The notes under the pieces: model-generated
Database searches by the model: none
Told to the model about the DNA's origin: nothing
The model's input: only the letters and a program-made list of their open reading frames with translations
Shown: positions 49,244 through 58,707 of the stretch, in pieces
Layout of the letters: the number at the start of each line of letters is the position of its first letter
Numbering within the stretch: the first letter of the stretch is position 1
Assembly: GCF_014656215.1 (NCBI RefSeq)
Contig: NZ_BNBZ01000030.1
Span: 1-64,000, forward strand
DNA length: 64,000 nt
Reading direction: 5' to 3'
Source: Streptomyces zaomyceticus
GTDB taxonomy: Bacteria; Actinomycetota; Actinomycetes; Streptomycetales; Streptomycetaceae
Translations under genes and position numbers: made by a program

Positions 49244-50098
49244 TTACGGGAATGCGAGCGAGTCCGGGCCGAGGGGCGGTACGAGTCCCTCGGCCGCGGC
49301 GCGGGTGAGCAGCCCGCGGACCGCCGCGTAGCCGTGCTCGCCGAGGTCGGCGGTGAACTCGTTCACGTAGAGACCGATGTGCTGGTCGGCCACCTTCGGG
49401 TCCATCTCCTGCGCGTGCTCCAGGACGTACGGGCGGGAGGCCGCCGGGTCGTCCCAGGCCATCCGTACCGAGGTACGGGCCGCGTCGGCGAGCCGCAGCA
49501 GCGTCTCGGAGCCGAGGGAGCGGCGGGCGACGATCGCGCCGAGCGGGATCGGCAGACCGGTCGTGGACTCCCAGTGCTCGCCCATGTCGGCCAGGCAGTG
49601 CAGCCCGTAGTTCCTGTACGTGAAGCGGGCCTCGTGGATGACGAGCCCCGCGTCGACCTTGCCGTCGCGGACGGCGGGCATGATCTCGTGGAACGGCATC
49701 ACGACGACGTTCCCGACCCCGCCCGGCACCTGCTCCGCCGCCCACAGCCGGAACAGCAGGTACGCGGTCGAGCGCTCGCTCGGCACCGCGACCGTCCTCC
49801 CCGCGAGGTCGGCGCCGGTCGCGGTGTCCCGGGTGAGGACGAGCGGCCCGCAGCCCCGGCCGAGGGCGCCGCCGCAGGGCAGCAGCGCGTACTCGTCGAG
49901 GATCCAGGGCAGCACGGCGTACGACACCTTCAGGACGTCGTGGTCGTCGGCGCCGCTCTCGGCCCAGCCGTTGGTGACGTCGATGTCGGCGAAGGTCACG
50001 TCGAGCCGGGGGGCGCCGGCGACCCGGCCGTGGGCCCAGGCGTCGAAGACGAAGGTGTCGTTCGGGCAGGGCGAGTAGGCGATCTTCAGCTTGGTCAC
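49244..50098 (-). CDS. mqnD: 1,4-dihydroxy-6-naphthoate synthase
   Basis: A 284-residue periplasmic-binding-protein-like enzyme of the futalosine menaquinone pathway, converting cyclic de-hypoxanthine futalosine to 1,4-dihydroxy-6-naphthoate. The start KIAYSPCPNDTFVFDAWAHG and the stretches DVLKVSYAVLPWI, VPSERSTAYLLFRLW and DAGLVIHEARFTY (catalytic His) are diagnostic of MqnD. GTG 50098 overlaps the mqnB stop. It ends 19 bases before the convergent cold-shock gene. Confidence 0.95.
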   Translation of the reverse strand: MTKLKIAYSPCPNDTFVFDAWAHGRVAGAPRLDVTFADIDVTNGWAESGADDHDVLKVSYAVLPWILDEYALLPCGGALGRGCGPLVLTRDTATGADLAGRTVAVPSERSTAYLLFRLWAAEQVPGGVGNVVVMPFHEIMPAVRDGKVDAGLVIHEARFTYRNYGLHCLADMGEHWESTTGLPIPLGAIVARRSLGSETLLRLADAARTSVRMAWDDPAASRPYVLEHAQEMDPKVADQHIGLYVNEFTADLGEHGYAAVRGLLTRAAAEGLVPPLGPDSLAFP

Positions 50099-50847
50099 GG
50101 CGAGGGCTCCAGGAAGACGGTCCGACTGAGCAGCTCGAAGGTGTGCCGGAGCGCGCCGAGGGCCTCGCCGATGCGCCAGGCGGCACGGTCGCGGGGGCCG
50201 ACGGCGTTCGACACGGCACGGATCTCGACGACGGGCACGCCGTACGCGGCGGCGGCCTCGGCGACACCGAAGCCCTCCATCGCCTCGGCGGCGGCTCCGG
50301 GATGGCGCTCGGCCAGCTCGGCGGCGCGCCCCGCTGTTCCGGTGACGGTGGAGACGGTGAGGACGGGTGCCACCGCGTGCGGCAGGCCTCCGGCGCCCAG
50401 GGCGGCGGAGATCCGGCCGGTGAGGGCGTCCGGCACGGGGTGCGCGGACCGCCCGAAGCCGAGCTCCTCGACCGTGAGGTACCCGTCCGGGGTTTCCGCG
50501 CCGAGGTCGGCGGCGACGACCGACGTCGAGACGACGACGGACCCGAGGGGTGCGAGGGGCTGGAATCCACCGGCGATACCGGCGGAGACGACGAGGTCGT
50601 AGGGGCTGCCCGGGCTCGTGAGCGAGGCGTGGGCGAGCGCGGTCCCGGTCGAGGCGGCCACGGCGGCCGGTCCGACCCCGCCGACGAGGACGTCGACGAG
50701 CGGGCCCCCGCCGTCCGGGCCGGTGTGGCGGCGCAGGGCGAGGCCCCCCGGCAGCGGGAGGAGGCCGGGGCCGCCGAGGGCGAGGCCGGCGGAGACGGAG
50801 TCCGCCTCCGCCGCCACGGCCGTCACGATCAGGATCCGGTGGACCAC
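50095..50847 (-). CDS. mqnB: Futalosine hydrolase
   Basis: A 250-residue nucleoside-phosphorylase-fold hydrolase removing hypoxanthine from futalosine. RILIVTAVAAEADSV, DVLVGGVGPAAVAASTGTALA, LVVSAGIAGGFQPLAPLGSVVVS, AEAMEGFGVAEAAAAYGVPVVEIRAVSNAVGPRDR match the MqnB family, with the ME-G-AV/SN-type active site. GTG 50847. It is coupled to mqnD and starts 8 bases downstream of the DUF2771 stop, so the three are probably one transcript. Confidence 0.95.
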   Translation of the reverse strand: MVHRILIVTAVAAEADSVSAGLALGGPGLLPLPGGLALRRHTGPDGGGPLVDVLVGGVGPAAVAASTGTALAHASLTSPGSPYDLVVSAGIAGGFQPLAPLGSVVVSTSVVAADLGAETPDGYLTVEELGFGRSAHPVPDALTGRISAALGAGGLPHAVAPVLTVSTVTGTAGRAAELAERHPGAAAEAMEGFGVAEAAAAYGVPVVEIRAVSNAVGPRDRAAWRIGEALGALRHTFELLSRTVFLEPSP

Positions 50848-50854
50848 CGGACGA

Positions 50855-51334
50855 TCAGGATTCCTTCTTCAGCTGGAAGTGCCAGATGCCGGTCAGCTTC
50901 TTGCCGGTGTTCTCGACGATGGTCACCTGGGTCTTGTCGGTGGCCTCGCCGGTCTGGCTGGAGAAGAAGGCGCTGGCCGGAATGGTCCGGTACGTCTTCT
51001 TGTACGGCTCGGGCTCGGCCTGCTGGCCGCCGAGGAAGATGGTCCAGCCGTTGTCCGCGATCTCGGGGTCGACCCCGAAGCGGATCTTGTCGTCCATCGC
51101 CACGGTGATGGACTTCTCGGCCTTCTTGTTGAGGCACTGCTGGATCTGCGACTCCTTGATGGCGTCGCCGTTGTTGTAGCAGGCGGCCTCGGAGTGGATC
51201 GAGTCGGACCCGACCGTGACGGTCGCGATCGGAGTCGGCTTGTCGCAGGCGGAGAGTACGAGGAGCCCGGCGGAGACGGCCCCGAGGGCGACGGCGGCCC
51301 GGCGGCGCGAGCCGGAGAAGAACGCAACGGTCAT
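50855..51334 (-). CDS. DUF2771 lipoprotein
   Basis: A 159-residue lipoprotein. The signal peptide ends in the lipobox VLSAC with Cys30, followed by DKPTPIATVTVGSDSIHSEAACYN. The rest is a beta-rich domain (SITVAMDDKIRFGVDPEIADNGWTIFLGGQ...YRTIPASAFF...LTGIWHFQLKKES). DUF2771 is an actinobacterial family of unknown role. The gene neighbours the menaquinone genes in an arrangement I recall as common in Streptomyces. Confidence 0.88.
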   Translation of the reverse strand: MTVAFFSGSRRRAAVALGAVSAGLLVLSACDKPTPIATVTVGSDSIHSEAACYNNGDAIKESQIQQCLNKKAEKSITVAMDDKIRFGVDPEIADNGWTIFLGGQQAEPEPYKKTYRTIPASAFFSSQTGEATDKTQVTIVENTGKKLTGIWHFQLKKES

Positions 51335-51439
51335 GAGCCGAAGGCTATCGGGCCGCCGCGCCCGCGCCACGCGGGGGTACGGCGTGCCGCTCTCCGGTAC
51401 CGGAAGGAGGACGTTCCGGGGCCCTCGTCCCCGCCCCGG

Positions 51440-52819
51440 CTACGCCACCCGGGCCTTCGACCGCCCCTTGGGCCCCGGCCGCCGCCGGGCCGCCGCGAGC
51501 AGGCCCCGTACGGAGAGGAGCGCGCCGAGGCCGAGGATCGCGGCCGCCACCGCCATGCCCAGGGTCCCGTTCAGCGGCAGCGCGATGCCGATCGCGCCGC
51601 CCACCACCCACGCCACCTGCAGCGCCGTCTCGGAGCGCGCGAACGCGGAGGTCCGCACCACCTCCGGCACGTCCCGCTGGATCAGGGCGTCGAGGGACAG
51701 CTTCGACAGGGCCTGGGTGAGGCCCGCGACCGCGCCCAGGACGGCCACCATCGCCCCGCCGAAGAAGATCGCCGTACAGATCGCGGTGGCGCAGACCACG
51801 CTGATCATGGTGGCGATGATCACTTCGGGGCCGTGCCCGCGGTCCCGCAGCAGTGAGCCGGCCGCCGTGCCGCAGGCGTTGCCCACACCCGCCGCCACGC
51901 CCACGATCCCCAGGGAGACGGCGGCGCTCTGCCCCGACAACGGGTGCTCGCGCAGCAGAAACGCCAGGAAGAAGATCAGGAAACCCGACAGCATCCGCTG
52001 CGCCGCGTTCGCCTCCAGCCCGTGCAGCACCGACGGGCCCACCGTCCGCAGACTCGGCTTCCGCTCGCCGTGCGTCAGCAGATGCGCCCGCCGCTCACCC
52101 TTCGCCGAGTCCACCTTGGGCGGCATCCGCAGCGCCCAGAACGCCCCCAGCAGGAACAGCACGCACGCCCCGTACAGCGGGTACGGAGGCCCGATGACCT
52201 GGAGCCCCGCCCCGATGGGCGCGGCGATCCCGGTCGCGAGCAGCCCGGCGAGGGTCACCCGCGAGTTCGCCTTCACGAGCGAGAAGTCCGGTGGCAGGAG
52301 CCGGGGCACGACCGCGCTGCGCACCACCCCGTACGCCTTCGAGGCCACCAGGACCCCCAGCGCCGCCGGATACAGCTGGATGCCGCCGGTGGCGACCGCC
52401 GTCGACATCGTGATCGCCAGCACAGCCCGGGTCAGCATCGCGCCCGCCATCGCCGCCCGACGCCCGTGCGGGATCCGGTCCAGGAGCGGACCGATCACCG
52501 GGGCGAGCAGGGTGAAGGGCAGCATCGTGACGGCCAGGTAGAGGGCGACGCGACCGCGGGCCTCGTCGGTGGGCACGGAGAAGAAGACGGTGGAGGCGAG
52601 GGCGACGGTGATCATGACGTCCCCGGCGCCGTTCACGGCGTGCAGCTCGATCAGTTTCCCGAGCCCGGACTCGCCCGCGCCGTGCGCGTGCGTGGCCTTG
52701 CGAATGCCCTTCGCGGTGCCCGTGAACGGCAGGTGCAGGGCGCGACCGACCCTCCGGCCCGCTCGGCGGAGCGGCCCGGCATGATCTTCGGATCGTGCGG
52801 GGGACCGTGCGGCTGCCAC
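51440..52819 (-). CDS. MFS transporter
   Basis: A 459-residue membrane protein with about 12 hydrophobic segments. LHAVNGAGDVMITVALASTVFFSVPTDEARGRVALYLAVTMLPFTLLAPVIGPLLDRIPHGRRAAM holds the MFS loop motif (DRIPHGRR), and the second half begins AAQRMLSGFLIFFLAFLLREHPLSG. The N-terminal ~55 residues are a conserved basic segment (LRRAGRRVGRALHLPFTGTAKGIRKATHAHG). GTG 52819 gives a start at VAAARSPARS; GTG 52843 is an alternative. The substrate is unknown. Confidence 0.86.
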   Translation of the reverse strand: MAAARSPARSEDHAGPLRRAGRRVGRALHLPFTGTAKGIRKATHAHGAGESGLGKLIELHAVNGAGDVMITVALASTVFFSVPTDEARGRVALYLAVTMLPFTLLAPVIGPLLDRIPHGRRAAMAGAMLTRAVLAITMSTAVATGGIQLYPAALGVLVASKAYGVVRSAVVPRLLPPDFSLVKANSRVTLAGLLATGIAAPIGAGLQVIGPPYPLYGACVLFLLGAFWALRMPPKVDSAKGERRAHLLTHGERKPSLRTVGPSVLHGLEANAAQRMLSGFLIFFLAFLLREHPLSGQSAAVSLGIVGVAAGVGNACGTAAGSLLRDRGHGPEVIIATMISVVCATAICTAIFFGGAMVAVLGAVAGLTQALSKLSLDALIQRDVPEVVRTSAFARSETALQVAWVVGGAIGIALPLNGTLGMAVAAAILGLGALLSVRGLLAAARRRPGPKGRSKARVA

Positions 52820-53280
52820 TCCGTCATAGTGCCCCACCGGCACGCCCGACGAACCGTGGCGCGGCGGGGGAGACCCTCCGGACCGTCCGAAAATCTCCTT
52901 CCGGCCCGCCCCGCGGCCCGATTCCGGCCACCCTCACGAGCACCCTCCCGACCGCCCGCCGGACCGCCACGACTCCCCTTCCGGACCGCCCGGCACCCCT
53001 CGCCGGCCGTCCGCGATCCGGGCCACTTGGGACGGGCAGGTGGGCTGAGGCCCGCGAACGGGGTAGCGTGCGTAGCGCGTCACCGGCGGAAGCTCTCGGC
53101 CGCGCGCCTCTTCGGCATCCCGCAGAATGGATGGCGATAGGTGTGCCCGAGACACGCGAGACAAGTCGGGTGCGCGGACGTCGATGCGGCCCACAGGTCC
53201 GCTCCGCCCGCCGCCCGTGGCTTCGCTCCCGCCGCTCGGCCGGCGCACCCGTGAGACGGCGTAGGAGAGAAGCGAGACCT
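52820..53280. other. Intergenic region between MFS and DUF3027 genes
   Basis: 460 bases of GC-rich spacer between divergent genes. I see AGGAGAG at 53263-53269 as the DUF3027 ribosome site, but no convincing promoter box, hairpin, small gene or RNA. The open frames crossing it are low-complexity Arg/Pro/Gly reading. Confidence 0.5.
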
Positions 53281-54210
53281 GTGAGTGCTGCGACGACGCG
53301 AAGCGGTACCCCGCGTACCCCGCGAGCCACGCGTATCCCCGACCGCCTGTGCGTCGAGGCCGTAGACCTCGCGCGGGAGGCCGCCGAGGAGGCGGCCGCC
53401 CCCGGGATCGTCGGCGCACACGTCGAGGCGGTCGCCGAGGGTGACCGCGTCGTCACCCACTACTTCGAATCCAAGGAACCCGGCTACCGGGGCTGGCGCT
53501 GGGCGGTGACGGTCACCAGGGCCTCCCGCGCCAAGAACGTCACGCTCGACGAAACCGTCCTGCTGCCCGGCTCCGACGCCCTCCTCGCCCCCGAGTGGGT
53601 GCCGTGGAGCGAGCGGCTGCGCCCCGGCGACATGGGCCCCGGCGACCTGCTGCCCACCGAGCAGGACGACCTGCGCCTGGAGCCCGGCTACTCGGGCGAG
53701 GACGCCCCGCCGCCGAACTCCGCGGTCTCCGAGGAGCTGGCGGACCACCTGGACGCCGAGGACGCCGAGATCGTCACCCGTACCCCCTCGCGGGGCGCGA
53801 TCGCCGCGGTCGCCGAGGAGCTCGGCATGCGCCGGGCCCGGGTCCTGTCCCGGTACGGCCTCCACACGGCCGCCGACCGCTGGGACGAGGCCTTCGGCGC
53901 CCGTACGCCGATGGCCCAGGCCGCACCGGCCAGCTGTGAGTCCTGCGCCTTCCTGGTGCCGGTGGCCGGCTCCCTGAAGCAGGCGTTCGGCATCTGCGCC
54001 AACGAGTTCTCCCCGGCCGACGGCCGGGTCGTCTCCCTCTCCTACGGCTGCGGCGGCCACTCGGAGGCCGCGATCATGCCGAAGCCCCCGCGGCCGGCGC
54101 CGCCGGTCCTGGACTCGATGGGGGCGGACGCCTTCCCCCTCCGCCCGGCGAAGGACTCCGGCTCGACGACGGAACCGGACGCGATGTCGGAGGACCTGGG
54201 CCACTCGTAG
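53281..54210 (+). CDS. DUF3027 family protein
   Basis: A 309-residue actinobacterial protein: DRLCVEAVDLAREAAEEAAAPGIVGAHVEAVAEGDRVVTHYFESKEPGYRGWRWAVTVTRASRAKNVTLDETVLLPG is the DUF3027 core. It is followed by GDLLPTEQDDLRLEPGY, a helix-turn-helix-like GAIAAVAEELGMRRARVLSRYGLHTAADRWDE, and a Cys cluster (SCESCAFLVPVAGSLKQAFGICANEFSPADGRVVSLSYGCGGHSE) with four to five Cys/His that could bind metal. Function is unknown; the metal site and helical segment suggest nucleic-acid or regulatory interaction. GTG 53281. Confidence 0.87.
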   Translation: MSAATTRSGTPRTPRATRIPDRLCVEAVDLAREAAEEAAAPGIVGAHVEAVAEGDRVVTHYFESKEPGYRGWRWAVTVTRASRAKNVTLDETVLLPGSDALLAPEWVPWSERLRPGDMGPGDLLPTEQDDLRLEPGYSGEDAPPPNSAVSEELADHLDAEDAEIVTRTPSRGAIAAVAEELGMRRARVLSRYGLHTAADRWDEAFGARTPMAQAAPASCESCAFLVPVAGSLKQAFGICANEFSPADGRVVSLSYGCGGHSEAAIMPKPPRPAPPVLDSMGADAFPLRPAKDSGSTTEPDAMSEDLGHS

Positions 54211-54600
54211 CACCGGTGCGCACCGCGTTCGCGCGGGCCGCGCTCCCGCCGTGCGCCGCGTTCGCGCGGGCCGCGCTCCCTCCGTGGGCGCCGACTGCCG
54301 TGCGGCGCGCCGCGTCGGCTTGCGCCGCGCCGGTTTACGCCGCGCTCCTTCAGCGGGCGCCGCGCCGCGTCGGCGTACGCCGCGTCCGCGCTGGCAGTGC
54401 CCGACGCCTTGGTCCACCCCCCGCCGTGTGGGCAATCGTCCCGCGGGGCGGGACGGGTGGGCACACGGGACGGTGCCCCTTGCCGGGCCCAGGCCCCTCG
54501 CGCCTGAACGCCGCGCGGACGGTGCGCCGACGGGTGCGGCGCCGCGGGTGGTTGTGCCCACCCGTTCCGCCCCGCGGAACGCCTGCCCACAACCAGGCCC
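54211..54600. repeat. Intergenic REP-like elements and low-complexity spacer
   Basis: Two related elements of about 45 bases lie in opposite orientation at about 54426-54468 and 54548-54594. They share TGTGGGC, GCGGGGCGG and ACGGGTGGGCAC blocks. This family is recurrent between Streptomyces genes in my recollection. To the left, 54211-54400 holds degenerate GCGCGGGCCGCGCTCC-type repeats. No gene is supported. Confidence 0.65.
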
Positions 54601-54895
54601 GGTGGGGCAGCCGCCCACCACCAGGTCCGTGGGGCGGGCGCCCACATCCAGGCCCGTGGGGCAGCTGCCCACAACCAGGCCCGGTGGGGCAGCCGCCCAC
54701 CACCAGGCCCGTGGGGGCGGGCGCCCACCACCAGGCCCGTGGGGCAGCCGCCCACATCCAGGCCCGTGGGGCGGGCGCGCACAACCAGGCCCGTGGGGCG
54801 GGCGCGCACAACCAGGACCGTGGGGCGGGCGCCCACCGCCCGGTCCCGTGGGGCAGCCGCCCACCACCCGGGCCGGCAGGGCAGTCGCCCCCGGC
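54588..54895. repeat. Tandem array of ~28-30-bp CCAGGCCCGTGGGGC units
   Basis: About ten copies of a unit around CCCACAACCAGGCCCGTGGGGCAGCCG follow one another. Variation is mostly at the CAACC/CACC/CATCC and GCAGCCG/GCGGGCG positions, and each unit has an internal GCCC/GGGC dyad. The array lies 170-480 bases before the large ATPase gene. It is open in several frames merely because it lacks A/T-rich stops. Confidence 0.82.
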
Positions 54896-55063
54896 CCGTG
54901 TCCCCGTCCGAACGCCTCCGCGCGCCCCCGCGCCCATCGTGCCCCCGCGAGAGCCGCGGCCCGGAGCGCGGTACCTTCGGGCACCCGGGCCCATGGGCCC
55001 GGGCCGGACCTCAGGGTTCGGGCCGACCCGGCAGTACCAGCGCCCCGCAGAGTGGAGTCAGAC

Positions 55064-58000
55064 GTGAGCGTCAGCGTCCGGACGACGACCGACGGAACCG
55101 ATCCCTTCGGCACCGCACGGCTGCGGCGGGGTGTGCTCGACGCCTGGGGCGCCTCGCCCGCCCGGTTCCGGGAGGACGCCAACGCCGAGGAGGACCTCGC
55201 CCTCGGCGGCTACCGGGACCGCCTCGTCGTCGAGCTCGCCCAGAACGCCGCCGACGCGGCCCACCGTGCCGGTGTCACCGGCCGGCTGCGCCTCACCCTG
55301 CACCCGGCGGATCACGAGGGCCCCGCGCTCCTCGCCGCCGCCAACACCGGCGCCCCGCTGGACGCCACCGGCGTCGAGTCGCTGTCGACGCTCCGGGCCT
55401 CGGCCAAGCGGGAGCAGCAGGCCCACGGCGCCGTGGGACGCTTCGGCGTGGGTTTCGCCGCGGTCCTCGCGGTGACCGACGAGCCCGCCGTCCTCGGCCG
55501 GCACGGCGGTGTCCGCTGGTCGCTCGCGGAGGCCCGCGAACTCGCCGCCGAATCCGCCCAGTACAGCCCGGGGCTCGGCGACGAACTGCGCCGCCGCGAC
55601 GGCCACGTACCCCTGCTGAGGCTGCCGCTGCCCGCCGAGGGCACCGCTCCCGACGGCTACGACACCGTCGTCGTCCTCCCGTTGCGCGACACCGCCGCCC
55701 GTGACCTGGCCGAGCGGCTCCTCGACTCCGTCGACGACGCGCTCCTCCTCACTCTTCCGGGGCTCGCGGAGATCGTCGTGGAGACCTCCGAAGGGGTACG
55801 GACGCTCCGTTGCTCCGAGGACGACGGCTATGTGCGGATCGTCGACTCGGCCACCGGCACCCACCGCTGGCGGACCGTCTCCCACGGCGGCCCGCTCGAC
55901 GCCGAACTGCTCAAGGACCGCCCCGTCGAGGAGCGCCTGCGCCCCCACTGGTCGGTCACCTGGGCCGTCCCCGTGGACGCCGAGGGAGCCCCGCGCCGGC
56001 CGCGTACGACCCCGGTCGTGCACGCGCCGACGCCCACCGACGAGCCGCTCGGCATCCCCGCCCTGCTCATCGCGTCCCTGCCGCTCGACACCGCGCGCCG
56101 CCATCCGGCGCCGGGCCCGCTCACCGACTTCCTGGTGCAGCGCGCGGCCGACGCGTACGCCGAACTCCTCGCGGAGTGGCAGCCGGTGACGACCGCGACG
56201 CTCGATCTCGTCCCCGGCCCGCTCGGCAAGGGCCCGCTCGACGGGGCGCTGCGCGAGGCGATCCTCGACCGGCTGCCGAGGGTCGCCTTCCTGGCGCCGG
56301 CCGCCCCGTCGGAGGAACTTCCGGCGCTCCGCCCGATCGAGGCCGAGGTCGCGGAGGGCGCGGGCGCGGACACGGTCGGCGTCCTCGCCGAGGTCTTCCC
56401 GACGCTCCTGCCGGCCGGTCTCGAGCGGCGTCCGGAGCTGCGGACCCTCGGGGTCGGCCGGGTGCCCCTGACCGAGGCCATCGACCGTCTGGCGGGGGTG
56501 GACCGGGCGCCGACGTGGTGGTGGCGCCTGTACGACTCCCTCGCGGGCGTGGACCCGGACCGGCTGTCCGGCCTTCCGGTGCCGCTGGCGGTGCCGGAGT
56601 CGGCGGCGGAGCGGCTGCCGGAGCCGGAGTCCGACGCGGAGCAGGCGTCCGGCCCGGGCGGGCGGGGCCGTATCCGTACGGCCGTCGGCCCCCGGCAGGT
56701 CCTCCTCCCGCAGGACCGGACCCCCGCCGAGCTGACCCGGCTCGGGTTGAAGGTGGCCCACCCCGATGCCGCCCATCCGCTTCTGGAGAAGCTGGGCGCG
56801 CTCCCCGCCACGCCCCGCGCGGTCCTGACGACGCCGCAGGTGCGGGCGGCCGTCGCGGCCTCCCTGGACGCGGGCGAGATCTGGGACGAGGACGCGGAGA
56901 CGCTGGACGCGGACGAGCTGGTCGAGACGGTCCTCGGTCTGGTCCGGGACGCGGAGCTCGACCCGGGCGAGGAGCCCTGGCTCGGCGCCCTGGCCCTTCC
57001 CGACGAGGACGGCGAGCTCTCCCCGGCGGGAGAGCTGGTGATGCCGGGCTCGGCCTTCGCCGCCGTCATGCGCGAGGACGAACTCGCCCTCGTCGACGCC
57101 GACCTGGCCGGCCGCTGGGGCGAACAGCCGCTCGCCGCCTGTGGAGTCCTGGCCACCTTCGCGCTGGTCCGCGCGACCGATCTGCTGCTCGACCCGGACG
57201 AGGTGGAGCCCCGCGAGGGCGACTACCCGGAGCCGGACGACGCCGGGCTCCTCGACGCGGTCGACGTGTGGTGCGAGGACGTCCTGGACCGGCTGCCGGA
57301 GTCGCCGGTGCCGCCGGTGGCGACGGAGATCGTGGCCGTACGGGATCTGGACCTGGTCGACGACGACGCCTGGCCGCAGGCCCTCGCGCTCCTGGCGCAG
57401 CCGCCGCTGCGGGACGCCCTGACCCAGCCCGTGCGGGTGCTGCTGCCGGACGGCACGACGGAGACGGTCCGCTCGTACACGGCCTGGTGGCTCCGCGACC
57501 ACCCGGTCCTGGACGGCCGGCGGCCGGCCGGGCTGCGCGCGGCGGGCACGGACCCGCTCCTGATCGGCCTGTACGACTCCGCCGACGCGACGGGCTTCGA
57601 GGACGAGCAGGTCCTCCGGGCCCTGGGCGTACGCACCTCGGTGGCGGCGCTCCTGGACGAGCCGGGAGGGGCGGCGGAGCTCCTGACGCGCCTGGCGGAC
57701 CCGGAGCGGGAGGTCACGGACGCGCAGCTGCATGCCCTCTACACGGCCCTGGCGGACCTGGACCCGGAGCAGGTGACGCTGCCGGACGAGCTGCGCGCGG
57801 TGGTCGACGGCACGGTGGTCGTGGTCGACGCGTCGGAGGCGATGGTGGCGGACGCCCCGGACCTCCTGCCGCTGGCGGCGGGGCTGCCGCTGCTTCCGGT
57901 GTCCCCGGCGCGGGCGGCGGACCTGGCGGAGCTGTTCCAGGTCAGGCGGCTGAGCGAGGCGGTGGAGGCGGAGGTCGCGACGGTGGGCGAGGAGCACGAG

Positions 58001-58258
58001 GTCCCGGACTCGGTCCGTATCCTGCTGGGCCCGTCGACGCCCACCGGCTACATCGAGCACGAGGAGCTGCGGGCGGCGGGCACGGAACTCGACTGGCGCC
58101 GCACTCCGGACGGCACCGTCCACGCGTCCACCCTGGAGGGTGTGGCGGCGGGCCTGGCCTGGGCGGCGGGCCAGTGGCCCCGCCGCTTCGAGGTGGCGGC
58201 GCTCCTGGAGGACCCGTCGAGGACGGCGGAGCTGGCCAGGGACCGCTGGTTCGACTGA
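55064..58258 (+). CDS. Large sacsin/Hsp90-like GHKL ATPase-domain protein
   Basis: A 1064-residue protein. The N-terminal ~250 residues hold a Bergerat-type nucleotide fold: LVVELAQNAADAAHRAGV (N-box with Glu/Asn/Asp), AANTGAPLDATGVESLSTLRASAKR (G1) and GAVGRFGVGFAAVLAV (G2), as in the sacsin N-terminal domain and Hsp90. The remaining ~800 residues are Leu/Glu/Asp-rich helical sequence without recognised domains, apart from repeated PEVTLP/ELxAL-type helices. In Streptomyces it is commonly called a molecular chaperone Hsp90, but the middle and client domains of Hsp90 are not evident. GTG 55064 has GGAG 6 bases upstream. A frame extending left to 54251 is repeat DNA and rejected. Confidence 0.85.
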   Translation: MSVSVRTTTDGTDPFGTARLRRGVLDAWGASPARFREDANAEEDLALGGYRDRLVVELAQNAADAAHRAGVTGRLRLTLHPADHEGPALLAAANTGAPLDATGVESLSTLRASAKREQQAHGAVGRFGVGFAAVLAVTDEPAVLGRHGGVRWSLAEARELAAESAQYSPGLGDELRRRDGHVPLLRLPLPAEGTAPDGYDTVVVLPLRDTAARDLAERLLDSVDDALLLTLPGLAEIVVETSEGVRTLRCSEDDGYVRIVDSATGTHRWRTVSHGGPLDAELLKDRPVEERLRPHWSVTWAVPVDAEGAPRRPRTTPVVHAPTPTDEPLGIPALLIASLPLDTARRHPAPGPLTDFLVQRAADAYAELLAEWQPVTTATLDLVPGPLGKGPLDGALREAILDRLPRVAFLAPAAPSEELPALRPIEAEVAEGAGADTVGVLAEVFPTLLPAGLERRPELRTLGVGRVPLTEAIDRLAGVDRAPTWWWRLYDSLAGVDPDRLSGLPVPLAVPESAAERLPEPESDAEQASGPGGRGRIRTAVGPRQVLLPQDRTPAELTRLGLKVAHPDAAHPLLEKLGALPATPRAVLTTPQVRAAVAASLDAGEIWDEDAETLDADELVETVLGLVRDAELDPGEEPWLGALALPDEDGELSPAGELVMPGSAFAAVMREDELALVDADLAGRWGEQPLAACGVLATFALVRATDLLLDPDEVEPREGDYPEPDDAGLLDAVDVWCEDVLDRLPESPVPPVATEIVAVRDLDLVDDDAWPQALALLAQPPLRDALTQPVRVLLPDGTTETVRSYTAWWLRDHPVLDGRRPAGLRAAGTDPLLIGLYDSADATGFEDEQVLRALGVRTSVAALLDEPGGAAELLTRLADPEREVTDAQLHALYTALADLDPEQVTLPDELRAVVDGTVVVVDASEAMVADAPDLLPLAAGLPLLPVSPARAADLAELFQVRRLSEAVEAEVATVGEEHEVPDSVRILLGPSTPTGYIEHEELRAAGTELDWRRTPDGTVHASTLEGVAAGLAWAAGQWPRRFEVAALLEDPSRTAELARDRWFD

Positions 58259-58295
58259 CGCGGCGGAGGGGGCGGGGGTCCGGGGTCCGGTTCCG

Positions 58296-58673
58296 TCAGT
58301 GCCGGACCAGGCAGAACGGGTGGCCCGCCGGGTCCGCGTAGACGCGCCAGCCGCGGGCGTCCTCGCCCGCGTCGAGGAGGGTCGCGCCCTGTGCCAGGAC
58401 CTCTTCGTGTGCCGTGTCCAGGTTCGGGACGCCGAAGTCGAGGTGGAACTGCTGGGGGCGTTCCGGGTGCGGCCAGGTCGGCGGACGGTGGTCGGGGACG
58501 CCCTGGAAGCAGAGGACGAGACCGCCGGGTGTGTGGAGCGTGGACCAGGCCTCGTCCAGGGCCCAGCGGCGGTCCGGCCGGTCGACCTCCCCGCCCAGGA
58601 CCGCGCGGTAGAACCGGGCGAGTTCGCGGGGTGCGGAACAGTCGAGGACGACGCACTGCAGTTCGGCGATCAT
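58296..58673 (-). CDS. VOC-family glyoxalase-like protein
   Basis: A 125-residue single-module VOC protein: ELQCVVLDCSAPRELARFYRAVLGGEVDR, FHLDFGVPNLDTAHEEVLAQGATLLD, WRVYADPAGHPFCLVRH. The C-terminal DPAGHPFCLV is typical of the glyoxalase-like (PF18029) subgroup. Function is unspecified. It converges on the large ATPase gene with a 37-base gap. Confidence 0.85.
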   Translation of the reverse strand: MIAELQCVVLDCSAPRELARFYRAVLGGEVDRPDRRWALDEAWSTLHTPGGLVLCFQGVPDHRPPTWPHPERPQQFHLDFGVPNLDTAHEEVLAQGATLLDAGEDARGWRVYADPAGHPFCLVRH

Positions 58674-58707
58674 GCCGCGGATTCTAGGAGCCCGGTCCGG
58701 ACGCCCC

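Noticed and set aside
54251..55063. N-terminal extension of the large ATPase by about 270 residues
   Set aside because: This stretch is tandem-repeat DNA, and GTG 55064 has a proper ribosome site.
55058..58123. 1021-codon minus-strand frame
   Set aside because: Antisense shadow of the GHKL ATPase gene, whose nucleotide-binding motifs are clear on the plus strand.
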